Part shown: positions 1 to 8,174 of the stretch, piece by piece | Layout of the letters: the number at the start of each line of letters is the position of its first letter | Numbering within the stretch: position 1 is the stretch's first letter | Program-made: the position numbers and the translations under genes | Notes under the pieces: generated by a model | Seen by the model: only the letters and a program-made list of their open reading frames with translations | Databases searched by the model: none | Told to the model about the DNA's origin: nothing | Source: CAZOHN01 sp964579325 | GTDB taxonomy: Bacteria; Pseudomonadota; Alphaproteobacteria; Rhodobacterales; Rhodobacteraceae | Direction of reading: 5' to 3' | Length of the DNA: 37,002 nt | NCBI GenBank assembly: GCA_964579325.1 | Contig: CAZOHN010000011.1 | Location: 1-37,002 of the forward strand

Positions 1-1
1 A

Positions 2-448
2 AAGGTGGTGGAAGCGCGCCCCGATGTGTTCAACCATAACCTCGAGACCGTGCCTGGCCTCTACCCGGAAGTCCGCCCCGGCGCGCGCTACTTCCACTCG
101 CTGCGGCTCTTGCAGCGCGTGAAGGACCTCGATCCGCTGATGTTCACCAAGTCGGGCATCATGGTGGGTCTGGGCGAGGAGCGGCAGGCGGTGTTGCAGG
201 TGATGGACGACATGCGATCGGCCGACGTCGATTTCATCACCATCGGGCAGTACCTCCAGCCGACGCCGAAGCACCACGCGGTGGCCCGATTCGTGACGCC
301 GGACGAGTTTGCGTCCTACGAGACGGCGGCGCGCGGGAAGGGCTTCCTGATGGTCTCGGCCTCACCGCTCACGCGGTCGAGCTACCATGCCGGTGACGAT
401 TTTTCACGGATGCGGGCTGCGCGTCAGGCGGGCGGCAGGGGCGGTTGA
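2..448 (+). CDS. lipA: Lipoyl synthase, C-terminal part (5' end outside window)
   Basis: This is the last ~149 codons of lipoyl synthase, the radical SAM enzyme that inserts two sulfurs into protein-bound octanoyl groups to make lipoyl cofactors for 2-oxoacid dehydrogenases. The frame is open from base 2, so the gene starts upstream; an internal GTG at position 5 is not the start. The visible part has the family stretches NHNLETV, TKSGIMVGLGE and TIGQYLQPT, and the near-C-terminal RSSYHA segment, whose serine ligates the auxiliary iron-sulfur cluster. The radical SAM cysteines would lie upstream and cannot be checked. The C-terminus has a normal length and composition. Identification is very secure. 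Confidence 0.96.
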   Translation, partial: KVVEARPDVFNHNLETVPGLYPEVRPGARYFHSLRLLQRVKDLDPLMFTKSGIMVGLGEERQAVLQVMDDMRSADVDFITIGQYLQPTPKHHAVARFVTPDEFASYETAARGKGFLMVSASPLTRSSYHAGDDFSRMRAARQAGGRGG

Positions 449-515
449 CGCAAGCGTCACGTTACTCTTTTCAAGTCCATTTGGTCCAACGTCCTGGCTC
501 TTGAGCGCCGGCTCG

Positions 516-1097
516 ATGGACGCTCAGGTCGGCTTTGTCGCCGATGCCGTCCTGCCGGAAGCGGAGACCATCAAGAAGGGTGAGGCGCTCCGGTCGGGAG
601 CGCTCAGTTCGGAATCTCCCACCTTCGATCTCAGCCTCGATGCGGTGCTCGAGGCGCTGATCAAGGGCTCGACCACCGGATGCATCTGGGGTCTCGGCTG
701 CAAGTCGGCCAGCGCAACCTTTCTCGATGTCGACATCGACAAGGAAGTGCTGGGCATCACGCCGACCGAAGTCCGCTACCTAGACGGTTTCGTGCCCGAG
801 AGCTTCGACAACACCGCGCCCTTCGGCAAGGTGACGGCCAGCTTCGAGGCCGGGATCAACGCCGGTGTGCCGGTGGCGAAGATCACCCTCACCGACAAGG
901 ACGGCAAGAAGACCGAACGCAAGCCGGAGATCGACCTGGGCGTCTACGTGGATCTCGGCGAGGCCTCCATCGAGATTCCCCAGTACTCGGCGACCGGCGG
1001 ACTGGATGGATCGTCGCTCAAGCTGAGCGCGCAGGCCGATTTCATCGACCTGCTCCTTGACGCGGACACCTTCGCGGGCCTTCCCGGCGGGGCCTGA
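516..1097 (+). CDS. Hypothetical protein, possibly a truncated remnant
   Basis: I do not recognise this protein. The open frame extends back to 387, overlapping lipA, but the part before the ATG at 516 looks like read-through of the lipA end. From 516 the product is 193 residues, acidic, without a signal peptide or obvious membrane segment. It has beta-rich, extracellular-looking stretches such as FGKVTASFEAGINAG and SLKLSAQADF. No Shine-Dalgarno sequence is clear before 516. It may be the inner piece of a longer, formerly secreted protein whose 5' part is lost, or a genuine small gene. Both neighbours are intact. Confidence 0.4.
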   Translation: MDAQVGFVADAVLPEAETIKKGEALRSGALSSESPTFDLSLDAVLEALIKGSTTGCIWGLGCKSASATFLDVDIDKEVLGITPTEVRYLDGFVPESFDNTAPFGKVTASFEAGINAGVPVAKITLTDKDGKKTERKPEIDLGVYVDLGEASIEIPQYSATGGLDGSSLKLSAQADFIDLLLDADTFAGLPGGA

Positions 1098-1163
1098 GAC
1101 CGAGGAGGTCGGTCCGGTGGAAGGCCCGTGGCCGGGCGGGCGCGGGTCTTCGGTCGTGCCGGG

Positions 1164-2039
1164 TCAGGGCGCGATCACGCGGACGCCGGGGATCGCCGCG
1201 ATCGTCCTGAGGTCGGCATCGTAGGTTTCGGTCATCCGGTCGACCATGTCCTGCGTCCAGCCGGGAGGGGCGAATTCCATCTGCATCGCCGAGGGGTCGG
1301 CGAACTTTTCGAGGAAGGCCGCGAAGACCCGGCGTCGCTGGGCATCGCTCGCGGGCGGGTGCTCGGCGAGGTAGCCCTGCAGCCGTTTCGCCCCGTCCGC
1401 GGTCATCAGTGACAGTGCGAGGTCATCGGTCGAAGTCAGCGCTGTCGTCGTGTCGTGGCCGGAGAGCGCCTGGAGGATGTCGGCCCAGAGCACCGGCGAA
1501 TCCTCGTTGCACCAGACCGTCACCCGGGCCTGCGGGACGGCCTTGACGATCCGGGCGACGGTATCAGACCAGCGCAGCGAGAGCGGGTTCACTTCCGCGA
1601 GGAAGCCGGCGAAATCGGTCTCGCCGGTGGTGGCGAAGAGGGCTGGAACGAAGGTGGCCGGATTGCGGATGGCGAGGTGAAACTCGACGGGGTTGTCGGG
1701 GAAGACGTTGCGCAGCCACACGACCTTTTCCCCGGCGGTGGGGTAGAGCATGCCGTTGCCGAGCACGCGCGTGGGCAGGCACAGGAACTGCTCGTGCGAG
1801 AACAGCACCCGCCGTGCCTTGGTGCCTTCGAGGACCGCATCGAGGATGAGCGTCTGCACCTCGCGCGGGGCGGGGGCGCCCTTGAGCCGGACCAGAGTGT
1901 CGCGCAGCAGCCCCCGGTAGCGGCCCGGCCCGCTGACGGCGATGCCTTCGGCGGCGAGTACGCCCTTGTTCTTGAGGAGCGTCTTGAGGAGGCGGTCCTC
2001 GTCGGTGCAATGCGCGCCAAGGTGGTAGACGATGTCCAT
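1164..2039 (-). CDS. Sulfotransferase-like hypothetical protein with degenerate P-loop
   Basis: A 291-residue protein starting at the ATG at 2039; the frame is open further upstream to 2096, but the sequence there does not resemble protein. The N-terminus reads MDIVYHLGAHCTDEDRLL, which resembles the opening of bacterial sulfotransferase-type proteins (h-H-h-G-x-H-K-T-G-T-T). Here the phosphosulfate-binding KTGTT is replaced by CTDED, so nucleotide binding is doubtful. Later segments (VVWLRNVFPDNPVEFHLAIRN, VWCNEDSP) also fit that fold. It is monocistronic, divergent from the tRNA-Thr gene and convergent with the orphan frame ending at 1097. The family guess is inference; that it is a real gene is likely from length and composition. 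Confidence 0.7.
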   Translation of the reverse strand: MDIVYHLGAHCTDEDRLLKTLLKNKGVLAAEGIAVSGPGRYRGLLRDTLVRLKGAPAPREVQTLILDAVLEGTKARRVLFSHEQFLCLPTRVLGNGMLYPTAGEKVVWLRNVFPDNPVEFHLAIRNPATFVPALFATTGETDFAGFLAEVNPLSLRWSDTVARIVKAVPQARVTVWCNEDSPVLWADILQALSGHDTTTALTSTDDLALSLMTADGAKRLQGYLAEHPPASDAQRRRVFAAFLEKFADPSAMQMEFAPPGWTQDMVDRMTETYDADLRTIAAIPGVRVIAP

Positions 2040-2119
2040 GGCTCTCCCCGGTCGGCCCGTTGCCTTCCAGCTATCCGAGGCGCGGCCCGTCGTCAAACCG
2101 GCAGGACCAGTCGGCGGGC

Positions 2120-2147
2120 TTGCCCGGTGGGCGACGCGCCGTTAAAC
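2120..2147 (+). promoter_or_regulatory. Candidate tRNA-Thr promoter
   Basis: TTGCCC (2120-2125) and TTAAAC (2142-2147) are 16 bp apart and end about 10 bp before the tRNA 5' end, a fitting position for a sigma-70-type promoter of a stable RNA gene. It is a pattern match only. Confidence 0.4.
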
Positions 2148-2156
2148 AGGCGCCGT

Positions 2157-2232
2157 GCCCCTATAGCTCAGCTGGTAGAGCATCTGATTTGTAATCAGGG
2201 GGTCGGGGGTTCGAGTCCCTCTGGGGGCACCA
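2157..2232 (+). tRNA. tRNA-Thr (anticodon UGU)
   Basis: A 76-nt cloverleaf. Acceptor arm GCCCCTA (2157-2163) pairs with TGGGGGC (2222-2228), followed by A and an encoded CCA. The D-arm contains AGCTCAGCTGGTAGAGC, the anticodon stem is TCTGA/TCAGG around the loop TTTGTAA, giving anticodon TGT, and the T-arm carries GGTTCGAGTCC. The anticodon reads ACA/ACG threonine codons. All stems pair apart from ordinary G-U pairs, so the gene looks functional. Confidence 0.96.
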
Positions 2233-2256
2233 TGCGTCCAAGAACGTTGCGTGACA

Positions 2257-2272
2257 CCCGGAAATTTCCGGG
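2257..2272. repeat. Perfect 16-bp palindrome downstream of tRNA-Thr
   Basis: CCCGGAAATTTCCGGG is a perfect palindrome starting 24 bp after the tRNA. As RNA it could form a six-pair hairpin with an AAUU loop. No T-run follows on either strand, so it is not a classical intrinsic terminator. A transcript-end structure or a protein-binding site are both possible. Confidence 0.5.
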
Positions 2273-2334
2273 AACAACCTGTGTGGGTTGGGTCGCCAGC
2301 CAGCTGTGGCAGCCTCCATGAGGCGGCATCAGGT

Positions 2335-2565
2335 TCATCCGATCGCCGGTCTGGCTGCAGCGGCCTCCGCTGCCAGAGCGCGAAGTTCCATGTCCGAGGC
2401 GATGCGGAACTCGCGCAGTTCTTCGGGCATCACGACTTCGTCGACGTTGGGCCACCTGTCAGCCCAGGTGCCGTCCAGCAATCGAAGTCGCGGCGGGGCG
2501 CTGACAAAGAAGAGCAGGACGCGTTGCGTGCCGTCTTCGACGAGGGCAAATTCTGGAACTGACAC
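2335..2565 (-). CDS. Small hypothetical protein (76 aa)
   Basis: I do not recognise the family. The start is a GTG at 2565 preceded by GGAGGT (2573-2578 on the complementary strand) with a 7-nt spacer, a near-ideal ribosome binding site and the main reason to call it. The product is soluble and acidic, with a beta-like first half (RVLLFFVSAPPRLRLLDGTWADRW) and an Ala/Glu-rich helical end. It lies between the tRNA and the acyl-CoA synthetase gene, on the synthetase strand, 154 bp after that gene's stop, so it probably has its own promoter or is a distal cistron. Confidence 0.6.
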   Translation of the reverse strand: MSVPEFALVEDGTQRVLLFFVSAPPRLRLLDGTWADRWPNVDEVVMPEELREFRIASDMELRALAAEAAAARPAIG

Positions 2566-2686
2566 CGGAGATACCTCCGACCGGATGATCCGATAAGCGG
2601 TGAGTGGTGTCGAGAGGGCGGCGGCGTTTGGAGGTTGCAGGGGACGGCGCGGAGCCTGTCGCGGTTGCGCACGGCGGGAGGGTAGA

Positions 2687-2701
2687 TCCCGAATGTCGGG
2701 A
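2687..2701 (-). terminator. Weak hairpin after the acyl-CoA synthetase gene
   Basis: TCCCGA/TCGGGA form a six-pair stem with a 3-nt loop, 18 bp downstream of the synthetase stop codon. There is no clear T-run, so it may be a weak terminator or a 3'-end-protecting stem closing the qhp transcript. Confidence 0.25.
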
Positions 2702-2719
2702 GGCTGGCGCTTGCGCGTC

Positions 2720-4423
2720 TCAGGCCGTCTCGATCTCCTTCAGTCCCAGTTCCTCGACCATCGCCGCGCGCATCAGGAATTTCTGCGCCTTTCCGGTGAC
2801 GGTCATCGGCAAGTCGGCCTTGAAGCGGACGTGGCGCGGAACCTTGTAGTGCGCCATCAGGCCCCGGCAGAAGTCGCGGATCTCGTCCTCGGTCGCGGTG
2901 GCGCCGGGCTTGAGCACGATCCAGGCGCAGACTTCCTCGCCGAACTTCGGGTCGGGGATGCCGAAGACCTGTGCCAGTTGCACGGCAGGGTGGCGGAACA
3001 GGTATTCCTCGACCTCGCGCGGGTAGACGTTCTCGCCGCCGCGGATCAGCATGTCCTTCACCCGGCCGACGATGTTGCAGTAGCCATCGGGGTCCAGCGT
3101 GGCGAGGTCGCCGGTGTGCATCCAGCCCTCGGCGTCGATCGCCTCGGCGGTCTTGGCGGGGTCGTCCCAGTAGCCGCGCATCACCGAATAGCCGCGGGTG
3201 CAAAGTTCGCCCACCTGGCCCACGGGCACAACGGTGCCGTCCTTGCCCACGAGCTTGACCTCGAGGTGCGGGTGGATGCGGCCCACGGTGGTCACGCGCT
3301 TTTCGAGCGGGTCGTCGGTGTGCGACTGGAACGAGACCGGGGAGGTTTCGGTCATGCCATAGGCGATGGTGACTTCCTCCATGTGCATCCGGGCGACCAC
3401 GCGGCGCATGATCTCGATGGGGCAAGGGGAGCCCGCCATGATCCCGGTGCGGAGCGAGGAGAGGTCGAAGCCGTCGAAGTCGGCGTGGTCGAGCATCGCC
3501 GCGAACATGGTCGGCACGCCGTAGAGCGCGGTGCAGCGTTCGGATTGAACGGTGGCCAGGGTGGCGAGGGGGTCGAACCCCTCGCCGGGGAAGACCATGG
3601 TGGCGCCCGTGGTGACGCAGCCGAGCGTGCCCATGACCATTCCGAAGCAGTGGTAGAGGGGCACCGGGATGCAGAGCCGGTCGGTCCCGGAAAACCGCAT
3701 GGTGCCAACGACGTATCGGGCGTTGTTGAGGATGTTGCGGTGGGTCAGCGTGGCGCCTTTCGGCAAGCCGGTGGTGCCGGATGTGAACTGGATGTTGATC
3801 GGGTCGTCGGGCGCGAGCGTCGCGGTTGCCGCGTCGAGCCGTGCGGTGTCGGCGACGGTTGCGGCGAGGTCGTCGAAGCGGAGCATTCCGGGCGGCACGT
3901 CCGCGCCCATGCCGATCACGGCGCGCAGGGCGGGGAGCCTCGCTGCGTGGAGGCCGCCGGGCGTGGTGGTCGCGAGTTCGGGGGCGAGGTCCCCGATCAT
4001 GCCGAAGTAGTCGGAGGTCTTGAACCGGTCGGCGAGGATCAGGGCCGCGCAGCCGACCTTGGCCAGCGCATATTCCAGTTCGCCCAGCCGGTAGGCCGGG
4101 TTGATGTTGACCATGACCGCACCGATGCGGGCCGTGGCGAACTGGGTCAGGAGCCATTCGGGCCGGTTCGGCGCCCAGATGCCCACCCGGTCGCCCTTGC
4201 CGATGCCGAGGTCGAGCAGGCCCGTCGCCAGCCGGTCCACCGCCGCGGCGAAGCTGGCCCAGGTCCAGCGCAGTCCGCGGTCGGCGAAGATGGCGGCCTC
4301 CGCTCCGCCCCGTGCGGCGACGGTTTCGGCGAGCACATGAGGGATCGTCCGGTCCCACAGCGGGGCCGAGTCCGGCCCCCGCACATGGCTCAGGCCCCCT
4401 GCGGGGCGCAGGTCGTGGGTCAT
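2720..4423 (-). CDS. AMP-binding acyl-CoA synthetase, last gene of the qhp operon
   Basis: A 567-residue adenylate-forming enzyme that joins a carboxylic acid to CoA with ATP via an acyl-AMP. The ATP/AMP loop FTSGTTGLPKG lies near residues 211-221. The GMTETSP motif, the hinge segment around TGDLATLDPDGY and the C-terminal catalytic-lysine region PMTVTGKAQKF are all present. The start at 4423 has GGAGG closely upstream; longer in-frame starts run into the preceding gene. It begins 38 bp after qhpE on the same strand and is probably co-transcribed. The sequence best resembles medium-chain or general fatty-acyl-CoA synthetases. In context it may activate the acid formed from amine-derived aldehydes, which is inference. 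Confidence 0.92.
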   Translation of the reverse strand: MTHDLRPAGGLSHVRGPDSAPLWDRTIPHVLAETVAARGGAEAAIFADRGLRWTWASFAAAVDRLATGLLDLGIGKGDRVGIWAPNRPEWLLTQFATARIGAVMVNINPAYRLGELEYALAKVGCAALILADRFKTSDYFGMIGDLAPELATTTPGGLHAARLPALRAVIGMGADVPPGMLRFDDLAATVADTARLDAATATLAPDDPINIQFTSGTTGLPKGATLTHRNILNNARYVVGTMRFSGTDRLCIPVPLYHCFGMVMGTLGCVTTGATMVFPGEGFDPLATLATVQSERCTALYGVPTMFAAMLDHADFDGFDLSSLRTGIMAGSPCPIEIMRRVVARMHMEEVTIAYGMTETSPVSFQSHTDDPLEKRVTTVGRIHPHLEVKLVGKDGTVVPVGQVGELCTRGYSVMRGYWDDPAKTAEAIDAEGWMHTGDLATLDPDGYCNIVGRVKDMLIRGGENVYPREVEEYLFRHPAVQLAQVFGIPDPKFGEEVCAWIVLKPGATATEDEIRDFCRGLMAHYKVPRHVRFKADLPMTVTGKAQKFLMRAAMVEELGLKEIETA

Positions 4424-4461
4424 GTTTCCTCCCGTTGCGGGCGCTGTCGGCCCGTTTGCCG

Positions 4462-5094
4462 TCAGATTGCTGCGCTTCGTCGCTCGCGTCCATGCCATTT
4501 GGCGCCTGCGACAAGACGCGACGCAAGGTCCTCTGCCGTGCCGACCTCGGCCTGCATCCGCGCCGCGATCCCGGCGAGGTGGCCTGCTGCGGCGCTCGCC
4601 CCGGCGACGCCGGGGTGGCCGGGGATCGCCGGGCAGGCGCCGAAGGTGGCGTGGGGCAGCGCGAGGTGCGACCAGTCGCCGGGGGTACATCGCGCATCGC
4701 CCTGCACGGCGATCACGCCGGGGCAGGCGGCCGGCCACACCGCTACGCCGCGTGCGGGGCTGGCCGCGATGATGGTGGTTCCACGGGCGAGCAGTGCTGC
4801 GACGGCGGCAAGGATCGAGGGGTCGGGGCGCGTCAGGCCGAAGGCGCAGAGCGTGACCTCGGCCCGCACCGCGCCGAGCGCGCGGGCGACGGTGGCGGCA
4901 TCGGTCGAGAGGCCCCCGGAGAAGATCGCGAGGTTCTCGATCCGAGCGGAGGCGCAGCCCGTCAGAACCGCGTCGGCCAGCGCGGCGGCATGGGCCGAGG
5001 CCGGCCCCTGGGGTCCATCGCGGAACCTTTCCTGCCGGTCGAGGGCGGGGTGGTCAGGCGCGAGTGGGCCGTCGATCAGAGCGAGCCGGATCAT
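4462..5094 (-). CDS. qhpE: Subtilisin-like leader protease for QHNDH gamma subunit
   Basis: A short (210 aa) S8-type serine protease without a signal peptide, matching QhpE, which removes the leader peptide from the cross-linked QhpC polypeptide in the cytoplasm. Likely triad residues are Asp8 in LALIDGPL, His35 in ASAHAAALAD and Ser167 in GVAGASAAAGHLAG, a variant of the GTSxAAPxVAG serine motif. It is much smaller than secreted subtilisins, as expected for this specialised group. Its ATG overlaps the qhpF stop (ATGA at 5091-5094), so the two are translationally coupled. Identification rests mainly on fold motifs plus the complete qhp context. Confidence 0.88.
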   Translation of the reverse strand: MIRLALIDGPLAPDHPALDRQERFRDGPQGPASAHAAALADAVLTGCASARIENLAIFSGGLSTDAATVARALGAVRAEVTLCAFGLTRPDPSILAAVAALLARGTTIIAASPARGVAVWPAACPGVIAVQGDARCTPGDWSHLALPHATFGACPAIPGHPGVAGASAAAGHLAGIAARMQAEVGTAEDLASRLVAGAKWHGRERRSAAI

Positions 5095-6761
5095 GCCGGG
5101 GCTCCGATGGCGATCTCGGCGTCGAACGGCCCCAGCACTGTTTCATGCCCGTGGGTGGCGACGATCACCGTCCGGCCGGGGAAGCGCTCTGAGATCCGCG
5201 TCATGATCGCGCCGGCGGTGGCGGGATCGACCTCGGAGACTGCCTCGTCGAGGATCAGGACGCGGAATGGCGCGAGGAGCGCGCGGGCGAGGCAGAGCCG
5301 CTGGCGTTCGCCGCCCGAGAGGGTGAGGCCGTCCTCGGCGAGGTCGGTCCCGGGGGTGAGCCGCGCATCGAGGCCGACGAGGGCGAGCACCTCGCGCATC
5401 TGCGCTTCGGTCGCCGCGGCCGTGAGGGTGAGGTTCTCCGCCACCGTGCCCCGGACCAGGAAAGGCCGCTGCGGCACCAGCGCCACCGCGCGGCGCAACG
5501 CGCCCCGGTCGAGGTCGCGCAGGTCGGCGCCGTCGAGGAGGATGCGGCCGGTGGCGGGGGCGGCGTGGCGTTGCAGGAGGGAAAGCAGGGTGGTCTTGCC
5601 GGTGCCGGAGGCTCCGGTCACGCGCAGGCGAGTGCCGGGGGGAATGTCGTGGGTGCCGAGACCGGGCAGGCGTTCGAGCCGCAGGTGGCCGGGGCCTGCC
5701 GGAAGGGGCAGGGGGGCGTCCCGCCAGACCGGGGCGGCGGGATCGTCGGCCATGATCGGGGCAAGGCGATCCAGCGCGGCATCAAGGCGGGCGCGGGCGT
5801 GCCAGAGTCCGAGGAGGGCCTGCAAGGGCCCGATGAGGAACCCGAGGTAGGCGAGGAAGGCGATGAGCGCGCCGAGCGTTAACTCGCCCCGGATCACCAT
5901 CAGGCCGCCCAGGAGGAACACGAGGCTCCGCATCAGCGCCGAGAGGAGGGTGGGCACCCCACGCGTCACCTCGCCCCAGAGCTGCGCCCGCACCAGCGCG
6001 GCGTTGAGGTCGCCTTGCGCGCGGCCCACCGAGGCGCGCGCCGCGGCCTCGCCGGCGGCCGCCTGCACCTGCGCGAGGCCCTGCGCGAGTTCGGCAAGCC
6101 CTGCCGCAAGCACACCCTTGGCACTGCGCGTCTCCTCGGCGCGGGCGGCCGTCCGGGGCCGTGCCCAGGCGAGGAAGGCAAGCTCGGCCGGGGCGAGCGC
6201 GATGGCAAGCATCGCAAGGCGCGGCTCCAGCCAGAACAGCATCGCCGCCCCCCCGATCAGCCGCAGCCCCGACCCGGTGCCGGTGAGGAGCGCGTTGAAG
6301 GCGAAGGCCTGCACCTCGCCCGCATCGCCGTCGAGCCGCGCCATCAGGTCGCCGGTGCGGTGCCGGGCGCGGGTGGCCGGCGCCATGGCGAGGAGCCGGT
6401 CGACGAGCGCGGCGCGCAGGTCGGCCAGCATCTGCACGGAGGCGCGCATGTGCAGCGTGTTGGTCAGCACCGAGAGTGCCAGCGCCGCCGCGCCGGCCGC
6501 GAAGAGGAGGGCCGACCAGAACACCAGCGCCCCGCCATCCCCCGCGATCAGGCCGAGGTCGATCACCTGCGCGGTCAGCCAGGGCGGCAGCAGGCCCGCC
6601 GCCGCCGCGACGAGGCCGAGGCCCAGAAGCAGCGCCAGCCGTCCGGCATGGGGCCGCACCAGCGCCGCGATCCACGGCGCGCCCGTCGCGCGCACGGCAA
6701 GGCGGCCCGCGAGTTGCCCCGCGCGCCGCCCGGTTTCAGGCGTTTCCGCCGCCAGTGTCAT
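5091..6761 (-). CDS. qhpF: ABC exporter (fused permease-ATPase) for QHNDH gamma subunit
   Basis: A 556-residue half-transporter: an N-terminal membrane domain with several hydrophobic helices (about residues 40-310) and a C-terminal nucleotide-binding domain. Walker A GASGTGKTTLL lies near residue 382, the signature LSGGERQRLC near 480 and Walker B VLILDEAVSEVD near 500. The catalytic glutamate and a following His (ATHGHE) are present. In the qhp system QhpF is the exporter assigned to moving the modified gamma subunit to the periplasm. There is no N-terminal C39 peptidase domain, in line with a separate protease, QhpE. Both ends overlap neighbours by 4 bp. Confidence 0.9.
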   Translation of the reverse strand: MTLAAETPETGRRAGQLAGRLAVRATGAPWIAALVRPHAGRLALLLGLGLVAAAAGLLPPWLTAQVIDLGLIAGDGGALVFWSALLFAAGAAALALSVLTNTLHMRASVQMLADLRAALVDRLLAMAPATRARHRTGDLMARLDGDAGEVQAFAFNALLTGTGSGLRLIGGAAMLFWLEPRLAMLAIALAPAELAFLAWARPRTAARAEETRSAKGVLAAGLAELAQGLAQVQAAAGEAAARASVGRAQGDLNAALVRAQLWGEVTRGVPTLLSALMRSLVFLLGGLMVIRGELTLGALIAFLAYLGFLIGPLQALLGLWHARARLDAALDRLAPIMADDPAAPVWRDAPLPLPAGPGHLRLERLPGLGTHDIPPGTRLRVTGASGTGKTTLLSLLQRHAAPATGRILLDGADLRDLDRGALRRAVALVPQRPFLVRGTVAENLTLTAAATEAQMREVLALVGLDARLTPGTDLAEDGLTLSGGERQRLCLARALLAPFRVLILDEAVSEVDPATAGAIMTRISERFPGRTVIVATHGHETVLGPFDAEIAIGAPA

Positions 6762-7837
6762 TCCGCCTGCACGACCTGCAGGGTCGCAAGGCTCATGTCG
6801 CCGCCCGAGGGTATCCGCATCTCGCCCAGCTTCTCGAGTGTCTCGGTGGAGTAGACGCCGATGTCGTCGTTGGTGCCGGCGACGTAGACCTCGGAGCCGT
6901 CGGTCGAGATGTTGATGACGTAGTAGGTATGCGGCAGGTCCACCCGCTTGATCAGTTCGCCCGTCTCCACGTCATGCTTGGACAGCTGGGTGTAGACCCC
7001 GTAGAGTTCGTTCGGCGCCCTGGGGTTGCGCACGCCCGAGAACATGATGACCTCGAAGCTCGCGAAGTCCTTGATTTCCGTCTCTCCGGTCGCAAGGTCG
7101 ACGCTCTGGTAGCCCCAGACGAAGTCGGTCATCTCCGCCTTGGTCTCGTCGGCGAAGACCGGAGCCGAATAGAGCATCATGAACTCGTCGTTCTGGCTGC
7201 CGACCGGCCAGAAGGCAAGAACGTCCGGGGTCCCGTAGGTCGGGCGGTCCCAGCTCAGGTTGGCGAGCACCAGTTCGGTGGCTCCGGTCGCGGGATCCAT
7301 GGCGACCACGTCATGCGCGCCGACGTAGACCTTGCCCGCATCGCCCGCCGCCATGATCGTCGAGCGGCGCGGGGCGAGGTGCACGGCGACGGGTTGCGCG
7401 TTCAGGCCTGCCGAGGTGTCGTAGACGGCGAATTCCGACGGCAGCACCTCGTGGTGGTCGGGGTGCAGCCGCACCGGGTTGCGCACGGTGTAGACCTGGC
7501 TTCCGTCGCGCGACACCGCCAGAGAGGCCATCGAGCGGCGCTTGAGGTTCTCCTCCGACTGCTTCGCGAAGAAGACCGTCTCGCAGGTCTCGATGTTGAT
7601 GCCGATGATATCCTCCCAGCGGTTGACGATGGCATAGGCCACCTTTCCGTCGGGCGACATCTGGATCACGCCCGGCGTGGGAAAGACGCCCTCCATCGGG
7701 CAGTCCTTCTCGAGCGTCCTTGCCGCGGCGTCGAACACGTAGAGGTTGCCGGGGCGGGCGATGGTCACGAGGAGATCGCGGGCGAAGGCCGGGGCGGCGA
7801 GAGAGGCCGCCGCAAGGCCGAGTATCAGGGCTTTCAT
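6758..7837 (-). CDS. qhpB: Quinohemoprotein amine dehydrogenase beta subunit
   Basis: A 359-residue periplasmic seven-bladed beta-propeller subunit of quinohemoprotein amine dehydrogenase. A Sec signal peptide (MKALILGLAAASLAAPAFA, cleavage after about residue 19) precedes blade-like repeats such as NLYVFDAAARTL, KVAYAIVNRWEDIIGI, KVYVGAHDVVAMDP and SEVYVAGTNDDIGVYST. The propeller holds the CTQ-bearing gamma subunit and shapes the active-site cavity. It starts 13 bp after qhpC and overlaps qhpF by 4 bp. Length and start match the family. Confidence 0.95.
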   Translation of the reverse strand: MKALILGLAAASLAAPAFARDLLVTIARPGNLYVFDAAARTLEKDCPMEGVFPTPGVIQMSPDGKVAYAIVNRWEDIIGINIETCETVFFAKQSEENLKRRSMASLAVSRDGSQVYTVRNPVRLHPDHHEVLPSEFAVYDTSAGLNAQPVAVHLAPRRSTIMAAGDAGKVYVGAHDVVAMDPATGATELVLANLSWDRPTYGTPDVLAFWPVGSQNDEFMMLYSAPVFADETKAEMTDFVWGYQSVDLATGETEIKDFASFEVIMFSGVRNPRAPNELYGVYTQLSKHDVETGELIKRVDLPHTYYVINISTDGSEVYVAGTNDDIGVYSTETLEKLGEMRIPSGGDMSLATLQVVQAE

Positions 7838-7850
7838 CGTGGCGGCCTCC

Positions 7851-8174
7851 TCAGGTGTTGCTGTCGGTCGGGAACACCGACCCGAGCGAGCGCCAGTCGC
7901 GCGCAGCGTTGTCGGCGCCGTTCGACCAGTCGGGGTGGCTGACCATCGTGTCGGGCACCTGAGCGGGCCACCAGCAGGGGTCGGAGCAGCCGTAGAGGTC
8001 GGCCTCCATCGGCTGGCAGAGCGCCGCGACGCCGCCGAAGGGGTCCACCTCCCAGCCGGGGTCGAAGGTGGTGGCGCAGCCCGCCGTCACCGTCTGCATC
8101 GCGCGGACCTCGTCCATCTTGTCCTCGACCGCGGCCTTGAGCACACGGTCGGCTTTCTGGTTCAGCGGTTTCAT
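7851..8174 (-). CDS. qhpC: Quinohemoprotein amine dehydrogenase gamma subunit precursor (CTQ-bearing)
   Basis: A 107-residue peptide that is extensively cross-linked after translation. By alignment with the known mature numbering (offset about 26), all partner residues are conserved: Cys33-Glu42, Cys53-Asp59 and Cys67-Asp75 for the three thioether bonds, and Cys63-Trp69 for cysteine tryptophylquinone. Key stretches are FDPGWEVDPFGG, CQPMEADLYGCSDPCWWPAQ and DWRSLGSVFP. The first ~26 residues (MKPLNQKADRVLKAAVEDKM...) are a charged, non-Sec leader recognised by QhpD and later cut by QhpE. Start and stop are tightly packed: its ATG overlaps the qhpD stop (ATGA) and qhpB follows after 13 bp. Confidence 0.96.
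   Translation of the reverse strand: MKPLNQKADRVLKAAVEDKMDEVRAMQTVTAGCATTFDPGWEVDPFGGVAALCQPMEADLYGCSDPCWWPAQVPDTMVSHPDWSNGADNAARDWRSLGSVFPTDSNT

Noticed and set aside
2157..2232. tRNA-Thr as integration site of a mobile element
   Set aside because: No integrase and no repeated tRNA 3' end was found in the window.
2430..4697. 755-codon open frame in another frame of the acyl-CoA synthetase gene
   Set aside because: Arg/Pro/Ala-rich product typical of a high-GC shadow frame; the true protein in the overlapping frame has all family motifs.
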